Shown here piece after piece: positions 14,365 to 20,786 of a DNA stretch of 25,449 bases. How positions within the stretch are numbered: the stretch's first letter is position 1; every line of letters begins with the position of its first letter. The DNA lies in IMG/VR virus record IMGVR_UViG_3300031999_000173, positions 1 to 25,449 of that record. One strand, 5' to 3'. The notes beneath the pieces were generated by a model. That model was not told the origin of the DNA, did not search any database, and worked only from the letters and a program-made list of their open reading frames with translations. The position numbers and the translations under genes were made by a program. This stretch comes from a virus.

Positions 14365-14385
14365 AGTTGCACATCGTGTGCAACT
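14365..14385 (+). promoter_or_regulatory. Perfect 9-bp hairpin before the methyltransferase start
   Basis: AGTTGCACA, a TCG loop and TGTGCAACT form a perfect inverted repeat ending 14 bases before ATG 14400, next to the weak ribosome-binding region AAAGAG. It may be an operator, for example for autoregulation by the methyltransferase, or an RNA hairpin affecting translation. No T tract follows. Confidence 0.45.
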
Positions 14386-14399
14386 AAAGAGAAAACAAA

Positions 14400-15071
14400 A
14401 TGAAAACACTCATAGCGTGTGAAGAATCCCAAGCGGTCACAATCGAGTTCCGCGCACTTGGACACGAGGCGTATTCGTGCGACATTCTACCGTGTTCCGG
14501 CGGCCATCCGGAGTGGCACTTGCAGAAAGATGTAGCGGAGGTATTAAAAGAAAAATGGGATATGGTTATTGCATTTCCTCCGTGTACTCATTTGGCTGTA
14601 AGCGGGGCGGCTCATTTTGCAAAAAAACGTGCTGACGGACGGCAACAGCAGGGTATCGATTTTTTCATGGAATTTACAAAATTAAACTGTGCGTATGCGA
14701 TAGAAAACCCTGTTGGTATTATGTCAAAGATATGGCGCAAACCGAATCAAATTATTCAACCGTGGCAGTTTGGTGATTCATTTCAAAAACAGACTTGTTT
14801 ATGGCTTAATGAATTGCCTAAGCTTACCCCCACCAATATCGTAAATCGCGGAGAGTTCAAGACATACAAAGACGGAAGTGTAAGGGCTGTATGGTTTAAT
14901 GTGTGGGGGTCAAAAAATGTTAATCTGCATAATTACAGATCAAAAACCTTCCCCGGAATAGCAAAAGCAATGGCAATGCAATGGGGAAGCGCGTCCTGCG
15001 CTCAAGAGTTAGGCAAAAATGACACTATGGAAGTTTCGCAACAGCACACAACAGCCACTGTGACGCAATGA
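14400..15071 (+). CDS. Phage-type C5 cytosine DNA methyltransferase
   Basis: This 223-residue protein starts at ATG 14400. N-terminal LIACEESQAVTIEFRALGHE is a SAM-binding motif I like those of C5 methyltransferases. P60PC62THLAVSGA carries the catalytic Pro-Cys. AIENPVGIMS and KPNQIIQPWQFGD follow, then CLWLNELPKLTPTNIV and RSKTFPGIAKAMAMQWG near the C-terminus. This short form, lacking a large target-recognition domain, is widespread in phages as a DNA cytosine methyltransferase. Protection of phage DNA from restriction is the likely role. The last about 25 residues (ELGKNDTMEV onward) are read through the attC-like element and are not family sequence. Codon use differs from the surrounding phage genes. 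Confidence 0.78.
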   Translation: MKTLIACEESQAVTIEFRALGHEAYSCDILPCSGGHPEWHLQKDVAEVLKEKWDMVIAFPPCTHLAVSGAAHFAKKRADGRQQQGIDFFMEFTKLNCAYAIENPVGIMSKIWRKPNQIIQPWQFGDSFQKQTCLWLNELPKLTPTNIVNRGEFKTYKDGSVRAVWFNVWGSKNVNLHNYRSKTFPGIAKAMAMQWGSASCAQELGKNDTMEVSQQHTTATVTQ

Positions 15072-15101
15072 GTACACTGCGCACAATGGCAAACGTTGGA
15101 C
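15046..15101 (+). other. attC-like site 2
   Basis: The layout is R'' ACACAAC (15046-15052), L'' GCCACTGTG (15054-15062), an unpaired A at 15063, CGC (15064-15066) pairing with GCG (15079-15081), L' CACAATGGC (15082-15090), spacer AAAC, and R' GTTGGAC (15095-15101). The L stem has one C-A mismatch. The single bulged A in the left arm matches the extrahelical base typical of attC hairpins. The stop codon of the methyltransferase gene lies inside the site. Confidence 0.6.
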
Positions 15102-15484
15102 GAAATTAGACCGCTCTGAAAATATTAGGGCACGCTGAAAACCAAAACAAAAGAAGGAGAAGGTATGCATTACAGGAATGGTCGGGAAGCTCGAAATGGT
15201 GACGTTGTTGTTTCTATCCCTAAGAATGGAGTTCCGGCAGTCGGGATTCTGTATGGTGCGACGGCAGGGAATGATTACTGCAATGGTAGGCTGGCTCAAA
15301 TGTCGAGCGCTGACCCTTACTCGAATTTGAAGGACTGCCTTCATATTGAAGATGCGAAAATACCCGGATGGGAAGAAAAGCCAAGCGCGCCGGACACTAA
15401 GGAAGCGGTCTAACATCGTCCAACAAATGCATGGCGGGGAGTACCCCCAAATTTGGAGTACCAAACTTCGCCATGCATCGGACG
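15096..15484 (+). mobile_element. Integron-type gene cassette 3 (small conserved phage protein)
   Basis: The cassette runs from the T after the G of GTTGGAC (15095) to the G of GTTGGTG (15484). It is 389 bp with one gene. Its R'' box GTCCAAC (15418-15424) is the exact reverse complement of its own starting core GTTGGAC. This is the second exact start-to-end match in the array. Confidence 0.63.
15165..15413 (+). CDS. Small conserved phage protein (YRNGREARNGD type)
   Basis: This 82-residue protein starts at ATG 15165 behind AGAAGGAGAAGGT. It reads MHYRNGREARNGDVVVSIPK, then GILYGATAGNDYCNGRLAQM and DPYSNLKDCLHIEDA. I recall short proteins with NGxxAxxGDxV, GNDxCNGRLA and the CLHIED ending from many phages; they remain uncharacterised. 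The N-terminal part may be a small beta barrel. In a cassette beside a Tad1-like gene and a methyltransferase, a counter-defence role is worth testing, but nothing in the sequence proves it. The stop codon lies five bases before the R'' box of the attC-like site. Confidence 0.6.
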   Translation: MHYRNGREARNGDVVVSIPKNGVPAVGILYGATAGNDYCNGRLAQMSSADPYSNLKDCLHIEDAKIPGWEEKPSAPDTKEAV

Positions 15485-15490
15485 TTGGTG
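15418..15490 (+). other. attC-like site 3 with branched tip
   Basis: The layout is R'' GTCCAAC (15418-15424), L'' ATGCATGGCG (15427-15436), L' CGCCATGCAT (15469-15478), spacer CGGAC, and R' GTTGGTG (15484-15490). The L stem is perfect over 10 bp. Between the arms lie two small hairpins with the same AGTA loop, GGGG/CCCC and TTTGG/CCAAA, so the folded strand would have a forked tip. The total is 73 bp. Confidence 0.62.
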
Positions 15491-15520
15491 TAAATGGCCT
15501 TTATTAAAGGAGTTCGCGCA

Positions 15521-15817
15521 ATGAAAAAGAAAAAAGAAGTTACCCCGATGTGGACAACCGTGGTTGATCCAGGCGAATATGATTACGTTGGAGATTTTGA
15601 ATCTATGGTAAATATTTCAAATAAAAAAGAACAATGCTATTGCGATATGGATGTGGGTAAAGTTTGGGGCCTTGTTTTAGCTTACAAAAAACTGCGCTCA
15701 CAAATTAAGGAACAGGACGCATTCACCAACAAACAAAGTACGCCATTACCTTTCGATGGTGTTAGTGATAATCATTGTCCGAGGTGTGGATATTATTTGA
15801 AGGCTGGAAGAGAATAA
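15521..15817 (+). CDS. Hypothetical protein of possible cassette 4
   Basis: I chose ATG 15521, behind AAAGGAG, giving 98 residues; an in-frame ATG at 15494 has no ribosome-binding site. The AAAGGAG sits in the near-palindrome CCTTTATTAAAGG. The protein reads KKKKEVTPMWTTVVDPGEYD, then CYCDMDVGKVWGLVLAYKKL, and ends with CPRCGYYLKAG, one half of a zinc ribbon. Its ribosome-binding site type and codon use resemble the cassettes rather than the phage. CACCAAC at 15724-15730, inside the gene, is the exact reverse complement of the preceding core GTTGGTG, so the gene may be a cassette fused to phage DNA. Function unknown. Confidence 0.45.
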   Translation: MKKKKEVTPMWTTVVDPGEYDYVGDFESMVNISNKKEQCYCDMDVGKVWGLVLAYKKLRSQIKEQDAFTNKQSTPLPFDGVSDNHCPRCGYYLKAGRE

Positions 15818-15920
15818 CGGCGTACATTTGTCGCTTGATATTTGGGAACATAGTCATTCCCGCAAGTATGGCCGGGACACTAAAAAATATAATTACGATT
15901 TATTTAAAAAGGGGGTTTAA
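15801..15920 (+). pseudogene. Remnant 3' end of a phage gene after the cassette array
   Basis: A frame different from the 15521 gene runs open from just after a TGA at 15798 to TAA 15918-15920. It encodes LEENNGVHLSLDIWEH, SHSRKYGRDTKK and YNYDLFKKGV. It has no start codon. Its codon use is phage-like, and its end carries the AAAAAGGGGG ribosome-binding site and the TAATG overlap of the next gene, as complete phage genes here do. It looks like the tail of a gene whose 5' part was lost or displaced by the inserted block. A frameshift linking it to the 15521 gene (CPRCG part) is an alternative. Confidence 0.4.
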
Positions 15921-16390
15921 TGGAAAAACTGTTCGCGCCCGCGCGTTACTGGACGTTGACGCCCGAAGAAAAAAGATTTCTTTGTAATGGTTGTGGCCCG
16001 AAGTTTCACGGAATCGGCGATTATCTGGTTCCCGATAATATCCTGGGTGTTAATATTACCGCGTCTTGCGACATACACGACTTTATGTATTCCGAAGAAA
16101 CGCCGTTCGGGAACGATACGAAAGACAAAGCCGACCGGTCATTTCGGATAAATATGATTCGGCAAATTGATAACACAATGGGCGACCCGCCGCCGCTTAA
16201 AAGACACCGGTTCGCCTTGGTTCAATGGTTTATAAACGCCGATCGCCGCGCTTGGTTCACGTTAAAAGCCAAACGATATAAAATCACGGAAATTTATTTC
16301 GAAGCCGTTTCGCATTTCGGCGGGGCCGCTTATTGGAAGGGCAAAAATAAAGTTTGCGAACTTGGAACGTCGGAGTCTTGCAATGGGTAA
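15920..16390 (+). CDS. Phospholipase A2-fold protein
   Basis: This 156-residue protein starts at ATG 15920 behind AAAAAGGGGGTTTA. N23GCGP27 is followed by a loop rich in Gly and Asp, then C50DIHDFMY57 and, about 15 residues later, DKADRSFRINMI. The CxxHDxxY catalytic helix, with His53 and Asp54, and the second acidic helix are the core of phospholipase A2. The CGP loop is placed like its calcium-binding loop. Short proteins of this type are known from phages but poorly studied. Possible roles are membrane disruption at entry or lysis, or a structural use of the fold. No signal peptide is seen. Confidence 0.65.
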   Translation: MEKLFAPARYWTLTPEEKRFLCNGCGPKFHGIGDYLVPDNILGVNITASCDIHDFMYSEETPFGNDTKDKADRSFRINMIRQIDNTMGDPPPLKRHRFALVQWFINADRRAWFTLKAKRYKITEIYFEAVSHFGGAAYWKGKNKVCELGTSESCNG

Positions 16391-16592
16391 AAAAGAAAAG
16401 AGAACAGTTTGTAATTTGCTTAACGAAGTTATTGAAATTATATCAGCGGAAACATTATCTAAGCCTAAAACCGAACGCGAATTAATGAAATTATTAGAAA
16501 AAATTCGCAATGGAACAACCGCAATGGAAAACCGCCTTTTTAAATATCGTTATGCAATCGCGGGTCTTGGATTCAGGAGGGTCGAAAAATGA
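16383..16592 (+). CDS. Small helical hypothetical protein
   Basis: This 69-residue protein starts at ATG 16383, eight bases inside the preceding gene, and ends with an ATGA overlap to the next. It reads KKEKRTVCNLLNEVIEII, then KTERELMKLLEKIRNG. It is basic and helical and may be a coiled coil. Not recognised. Confidence 0.5.
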   Translation: MGKKEKRTVCNLLNEVIEIISAETLSKPKTERELMKLLEKIRNGTTAMENRLFKYRYAIAGLGFRRVEK

Positions 16593-16933
16593 ATATTCTT
16601 TTTTGTCCGAACTGTCATAAAATAATTGAACCGCCCGCGTTTTTAAAAAGCGATAAAGTCAACATTCTTGGAACTATTATTTTAAAATGCGGAAATTGTA
16701 AAACTGGTCAAGTAAAAATCAAACTTAATAAACCCGAACAAAAGGGGGGCGCGGAAAGCCAAAGCGTTGATAAAAATATACCAGGAACGCCGCCGGAAAT
16801 CGAACCGGCGGCAGTTCCGAAATGTATTTTATGCGGAGGAAAAGGTAAAGACCCGATGATTATAGAAGGTATTGAACAACGAACTTGTTCTTTATGTAAA
16901 GGAACTGGAAAAAATATAGTGGTCGAAAAATGA
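16589..16933 (+). CDS. Protein with two zinc-binding modules
   Basis: This 114-residue protein starts at ATG 16589 behind AGGAGGGTCG. Residues 1-45 form a zinc ribbon, CPNC near 6-9 and CGNC near 34-37, like Com-type phage zinc fingers. Residues 76-108 have CILCGGKGK and CSLCKGTGK, the CxxCxGxG repeats of the DnaJ cysteine-rich domain. A Pro/Glu-rich linker joins them. It ends with an ATGA overlap. RNA binding or protein folding assistance could be imagined; neither is shown. Confidence 0.6.
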   Translation: MNILFCPNCHKIIEPPAFLKSDKVNILGTIILKCGNCKTGQVKIKLNKPEQKGGAESQSVDKNIPGTPPEIEPAAVPKCILCGGKGKDPMIIEGIEQRTCSLCKGTGKNIVVEK

Positions 16934-17046
16934 AAATTGAAATTAATCCCGAAACAAAATTCTTTATACTTACCACGTTAATGTCGATTGCGGCGGCTTG
17001 TATTTATATTTTTTTGTATTCAAATTTTATACATGGTCTTTTTTAA
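16930..17046 (+). CDS. Small single-span membrane protein
   Basis: This 38-residue protein starts at ATG 16930 in an ATGA overlap. After IEINPETK comes one hydrophobic segment, FFILTTLMSIAACIYIFLYS, long enough to cross the membrane. Coupling to the gene before supports expression. It could be a small membrane-active accessory or lysis-related protein; there is no family evidence. Confidence 0.5.
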   Translation: MKIEINPETKFFILTTLMSIAAACIYIFLYSNFIHGLF

Positions 17047-17058
17047 CCTGGGGGGGTT

Positions 17059-17475
17059 ATGAAAACTAAAAACAGTAAAGAGCATTTATGCTATTCTTGT
17101 TCGCGCGATTTTATAGAATGTATCAATGAAGCAAAAGCTGAAGATATTGAAATGGACATTCACTTCGGAAACGGGGTCGGGAATGATAATATTATCGAAT
17201 GTAATTTTTGGGAACGTAAAAATAAACAGGGGGGGCGAAACAATGAAGAATTATCAGTCGGAAAAGTTATCAGTCTTTTAAGGCAATGGCGCCGCCGGTC
17301 GGCGACCTGGGAACGGAAAGCCCAGGCGACCGCGTCCGCCCGGTTCCGGAAAGACGCCCGGACGCTTGCTGGGAATTTACGTTCTTGCGCGTTGGAAGTT
17401 GAAAAAGTTATCATTTCGGAAATACTGGACGGAATCAAAAACCATTTACCAAGGCGGAATAATGAACTTACTTAA
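17059..17475 (+). CDS. Hypothetical protein with N-terminal cysteine cluster
   Basis: This 138-residue protein starts at ATG 17059 behind a run of seven Gs (GGGGGGG, then TT). The first 55 residues have HLCYSCSRDFIECI and, later, IIECNFWERK. This four-cysteine arrangement is seen in small phage proteins. The remainder is a basic helical segment (LLRQWRRRSATWERKAQ) that might bind nucleic acid. A phage G run (CAGGGGGGGCG) inside the gene near 17229-17235 is a possible slip site joining the two halves. Function unknown. Confidence 0.5.
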   Translation: MKTKNSKEHLCYSCSRDFIECINEAKAEDIEMDIHFGNGVGNDNIIECNFWERKNKQGGRNNEELSVGKVISLLRQWRRRSATWERKAQATASARFRKDARTLAGNLRSCALEVEKVIISEILDGIKNHLPRRNNELT

Positions 17476-17740
17476 TACGCTTTCTACAATGGGACTATTT
17501 GGAGAATTAACAAAAGTGCTTTCGAAAGACGATTATTCCGGGTCACGAAGTAAAAAACCGCCCTGCAGGATAAATGCGTCCGGTTCAAAAATGGCGCGTT
17601 GGATTCGCCGACGGAACGCCCATTCTTTCGCAGAAAGGTCTTTAAAATGGTTTGCCGCGTCCGGGTCAATTGGCCCCAATACCGTCAATATTTATCAAGA
17701 TCGTAGAATCGAGCGCCATTTAAGGAAAAAGGATAAATAA
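17462..17740 (+). CDS. Small basic hypothetical protein
   Basis: This 92-residue protein starts at ATG 17462 behind AAGGCGGAATA and overlaps the gene before by 14 bases. The N-terminus MNLLNTLSTMGLFGELTKVL is hydrophobic and helical. The rest is strongly basic (KMARWIRRRNAH, RRIERHLRKKDK). It could bind nucleic acid. Not recognised. Confidence 0.45.
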   Translation: MNLLNTLSTMGLFGELTKVLSKDDYSGSRSKKPPCRINASGSKMARWIRRRNAHSFAERSLKWFAASGSIGPNTVNIYQDRRIERHLRKKDK

Positions 17741-17743
17741 TTC

Positions 17744-17908
17744 ATGGCCCATAATTGCCCGGTTTGCGGCGATGTCTGTTTTTGCAATGGCGACGTTTCC
17801 GACCTTGTTGAAGATTCAAAGACCGCCCGCGATAATTGCGAACATTATCGTTTATGCGAAACGGAACCCGCCGACATATTTCAGGACGAAGACGACGGGC
17901 TTCAATAA
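17744..17908 (+). CDS. Small cysteine-rich zinc-binding protein
   Basis: This 54-residue acidic protein starts at ATG 17744. It has CPVCGDVCFC at residues 5-14 and CEHYRLC at 32-38, so up to seven cysteine or histidine ligands. It ends with a TAATG overlap onto the next gene. Short CPVCG proteins with acidic tails are common in phage accessory regions and lack known functions. Confidence 0.5.
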   Translation: MAHNCPVCGDVCFCNGDVSDLVEDSKTARDNCEHYRLCETEPADIFQDEDDGLQ

Positions 17909-18117
17909 TGGCGGACGGCCCGGAAATCGTTGTCGCGAAAGTTAATATTCCGAAATGCTTATCTTGCGGGGCGGACGTTCGAACCGTCCCACGATTTTAT
18001 ATTATTGATAATACCGATTACATTTGTTCAAACTGTCTTCACAAACCGGAAATAATATTTCTTTATACCCGCCTTTTGTCCGCCGGTCAACTTATCCCGG
18101 ACGATGTAAAACGATAA
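17908..18117 (+). CDS. Small zinc-ribbon protein
   Basis: This 69-residue protein starts at ATG 17908, overlapping the previous stop. It has CLSCG near residues 18-22 and CSNC near 42-45, separated by a strand segment (RFYIIDNTDYI), then a helical C-terminus. A one-zinc ribbon is likely. It is the last gene before the RHH promoter. Confidence 0.5.
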   Translation: MADGPEIVVAKVNIPKCLSCGADVRTVPRFYIIDNTDYICSNCLHKPEIIFLYTRLLSAGQLIPDDVKR

Positions 18118-18119
18118 TA

Positions 18120-18160
18120 TTGTTTAACAATTTGTTTTGTTTAACATTATTATTTATATT
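18120..18160 (+). promoter_or_regulatory. Promoter and operator of the RHH gene; leaderless start expected
   Basis: TTGTTT (18132-18137) and TATATT (18155-18160) are exactly 17 bp apart. TTGTTTAACA occurs twice as direct repeats, at 18120-18129 and 18137-18146. The first extends to the palindrome TTGTTTAACAA, and the copies flank and overlap the -35 box. The ATG at 18167 is six bases past the -10 box with no ribosome-binding site, so the message should be leaderless. The repeats are the likely binding site of the encoded RHH protein. Confidence 0.6.
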
Positions 18161-18166
18161 ACTTGC

Positions 18167-18349
18167 ATGAAATCAAAAATCCGCCCAGGGCGTCCGCGCC
18201 TGGTTCAAAACTTCCAAAGCAAATTTATTGCGTTTCGAATTCCCGCGCCGTATTTAAAAGACTTCGACAAAAAAGCAAAACGAAACAAACAAACCCGTTC
18301 GGCCCGTCTTCAATACCTGGTCGAACAAGATATAATCGCAAAATATTAA
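18167..18349 (+). CDS. Ribbon-helix-helix DNA-binding regulator
   Basis: This 60-residue protein starts at ATG 18167. A basic, Pro-rich arm (KSKIRPGRPRLVQNF) is followed by the strand SKFIAFRIPA, helix 1 (YLKDFDKKAKRNKQ), a turn TRSARLQ, and helix 2 (YLVEQDIIAKY). This is the layout of Arc/CopG-type regulators, which pair as dimers and insert the strand into the major groove. Direct repeats overlap its own promoter, so autorepression is likely. It lies upstream of a ParB-methyltransferase gene and terminase genes and could control them. Confidence 0.65.
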   Translation: MKSKIRPGRPRLVQNFQSKFIAFRIPAPYLKDFDKKAKRNKQTRSARLQYLVEQDIIAKY

Positions 18350-18363
18350 AAAGGGGGTCGATT

Positions 18364-18540
18364 ATGCCGCTTGACAGGATCCAAATACTTTTGAATGAAA
18401 GCCCGGAACTTCGGAAAATCTTTAATTCTTATAACGCCTTGCCGGTCTTGCTTTCATACGTCAAGACACGGGCCGCCGAAGGCGACGAAGTCGCGGTCGA
18501 AACCTTGCGTCAATTCGAAGCGTCCAAGGCGAAAGAATGA
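18364..18540 (+). CDS. Small helical hypothetical protein
   Basis: This 58-residue protein starts at ATG 18364 behind AAAAAGGGGGTCGATT and ends in an ATGA overlap with the next gene. It reads MPLDRIQILLNESPELRKIF, then LPVLLSYVKTRAAEGDEVAV. It is helical with no cysteines. It is in the transcript led by the RHH gene. Not recognised. Confidence 0.5.
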   Translation: MPLDRIQILLNESPELRKIFNSYNALPVLLSYVKTRAAEGDEVAVETLRQFEASKAKE

Positions 18541-18718
18541 AGCCGAAGGAATTGAACTTTAAGCCTAATGCTTGCAAGTTTCGGGAATACTGTCTTTCGA
18601 CTTGTAAAGCATACCCGAACGGACACCCGGAAAAGAACAAAATCAAAGATTATTTAATGACTTGCAAACCGGCGTTTTGTAAGACGATAGTAAAAACCAA
18701 AGCAAAGGAAAAAACGAA

Positions 18719-18722
<4 letters not shown>
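18537..18722 (+). CDS. Small cysteine-rich basic protein
   Basis: This 61-residue protein starts at ATG 18537 in an ATGA overlap and ends in another. Cysteines occur in CKFREYCLSTCK and CKPAFCK, five in all, in a Lys-rich protein. A compact metal site with nucleic acid contact is possible. No family recognised. Confidence 0.5.
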
Positions 18723-19918
<1,196 letters not shown>

Positions 19919-19923
19919 CGGTC

Positions 19924-19956
19924 GAACCGTCTTCGTTTTAAACGTCAAGGCGGTTC
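19924..19956 (+). promoter_or_regulatory. Intergenic hairpin before the terminase genes
   Basis: GAACCG (19924-19929) pairs with CGGTTC (19951-19956); inside, CTT pairs with AAG, and CGT with ACG. No T tract follows, so it is not a standard terminator. It lies between the methyltransferase stop and the TTG start at 19972 and could stabilise or control the terminase message. Confidence 0.4.
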
Positions 19957-19971
19957 CCAGGACATTATACT

Positions 19972-20595
19972 TTGTTAGAAAAAAAGAAAGTCGGTATAAT
20001 AAAAGAAGAAACGCGCCGGGGGCGACGTTACCGGCGGATTTCTTTGGAATCCTGGGACGAAATTAAAAATCTTTGGGCGACCGACCCGAAATATACATTC
20101 AATAAGCTATCTACCGAATACGATATTCCAGTCGCGACGATTAAACTTAAATCAATGAAGGAAGACTGGTCGGAATACCGGCGTCAAGTCCGCCTTGAAG
20201 CGGCGGCCCGGACGCAAGAAAAAACCGTCAAAATGCTTGTCGATTTGGGTATGCCGAAACATAAATTTATTCAAATGGTTGTCGAACGCGCCTTGGGCGT
20301 TAAATGTCACCGAAATATTAAAGAGCGTTTCGAAACAAAAAAAGACGGTAAAGCAGGAACGCCCGTCGCCGTTGAAAAAACAATAATAGCAATTGATAAT
20401 GCGGTCACGTACAAATATACGGATTTAATCGCGCAACTTGCCGGATGGAAAGCGCCGCCGAAGACGCCTATAAAAGAAACGTCGCCGACGCCGGAACTTG
20501 ACCGCGTCCAGGGGGCGGAGTTCGAAGCCGCCGAAATGACCGACGACCAGGCGGAACAAGTTTATCTTGAACGATTAAAAGCGGGGAAAAATTGA
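19972..20595 (+). CDS. Terminase small subunit
   Basis: This 207-residue protein starts at TTG 19972; no ATG alternative or clear ribosome-binding site lies near, so the start is uncertain. A basic N-terminus is followed by a helix-turn-helix near residues 25-65: ESWDEIKNLWATDPKYTFNK, LSTEYDIPVATIK and WSEYRRQVR. Small terminase subunits carry this kind of N-terminal DNA-binding unit to recognise the packaging site. The central helices (residues 80-150) would form the oligomer, and the acidic C-terminus could contact the large subunit. The position, with only one small gene before the large terminase, supports the call. Confidence 0.7.
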   Translation: MLEKKKVGIIKEETRRGRRYRRISLESWDEIKNLWATDPKYTFNKLSTEYDIPVATIKLKSMKEDWSEYRRQVRLEAAARTQEKTVKMLVDLGMPKHKFIQMVVERALGVKCHRNIKERFETKKDGKAGTPVAVEKTIIAIDNAVTYKYTDLIAQLAGWKAPPKTPIKETSPTPELDRVQGAEFEAAEMTDDQAEQVYLERLKAGKN

Positions 20596-20786
20596 CACCG
20601 CAAAAAAAATATAAATTAAAAATGCTTACTTTGGGTCTTTGTCAAGATTGCGGGGAAAAAGCGGTCAAAAAAAGATACTGTTTAAAACATTATAAATTAC
20701 AAAATAGTTATATAGCAAAATGGAAGCGAAAAAAACGAATTCAAATTAAAGCTAAAAAATATTTAAGGGATAAAAATATAAGATGA
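20592..20786 (+). CDS. Small zinc-binding basic protein between terminase genes
   Basis: This 64-residue protein starts at TTG 20592 (TTGA overlap) and ends with an ATGA overlap to the large terminase gene. It has CQDCGEKAVKKRYCLKHY, a Cys-Cys-Cys-His set typical of small phage zinc proteins, and a Lys/Arg-rich tail. It lacks the full HNH catalytic pattern, so I do not call an endonuclease. Its place suggests a DNA-packaging accessory role. Confidence 0.5.
   Translation: MTPQKKYKLKMLTLGLCQDCGEKAVKKRYCLKHYKLQNSYIAKWKRKKRIQIKAKKYLRDKNIR

Larger units (their letters stand above)
14314..15095 (+). mobile_element. Integron-type gene cassette 2 (cytosine methyltransferase gene)
   Basis: The cassette runs from the T after the G of GTTGTAT (14313) to the G of GTTGGAC (15095). 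It is 782 bp with one gene whose 3' end lies inside the attC-like element. Its R'' box ACACAAC (15046-15052) is the reverse complement of its own starting core GTTGTAT with one mismatch. The intergenic part 14320-14399 holds a 9-bp hairpin and no promoter I can support. Confidence 0.6.

Noticed and set aside
13805-15920. CRISPR array or insertion sequence as the source of the repeats in the foreign block
   Set aside because: The palindromes differ in sequence and spacing, no direct repeats of CRISPR length occur, and no transposase or terminal inverted repeats flank the block.
15775-15987. 70-codon frame across the end of the cassette block
   Set aside because: It overlaps the well-supported PLA2-like gene start and lacks a ribosome-binding site; the 15801 frame fits the coupling better.
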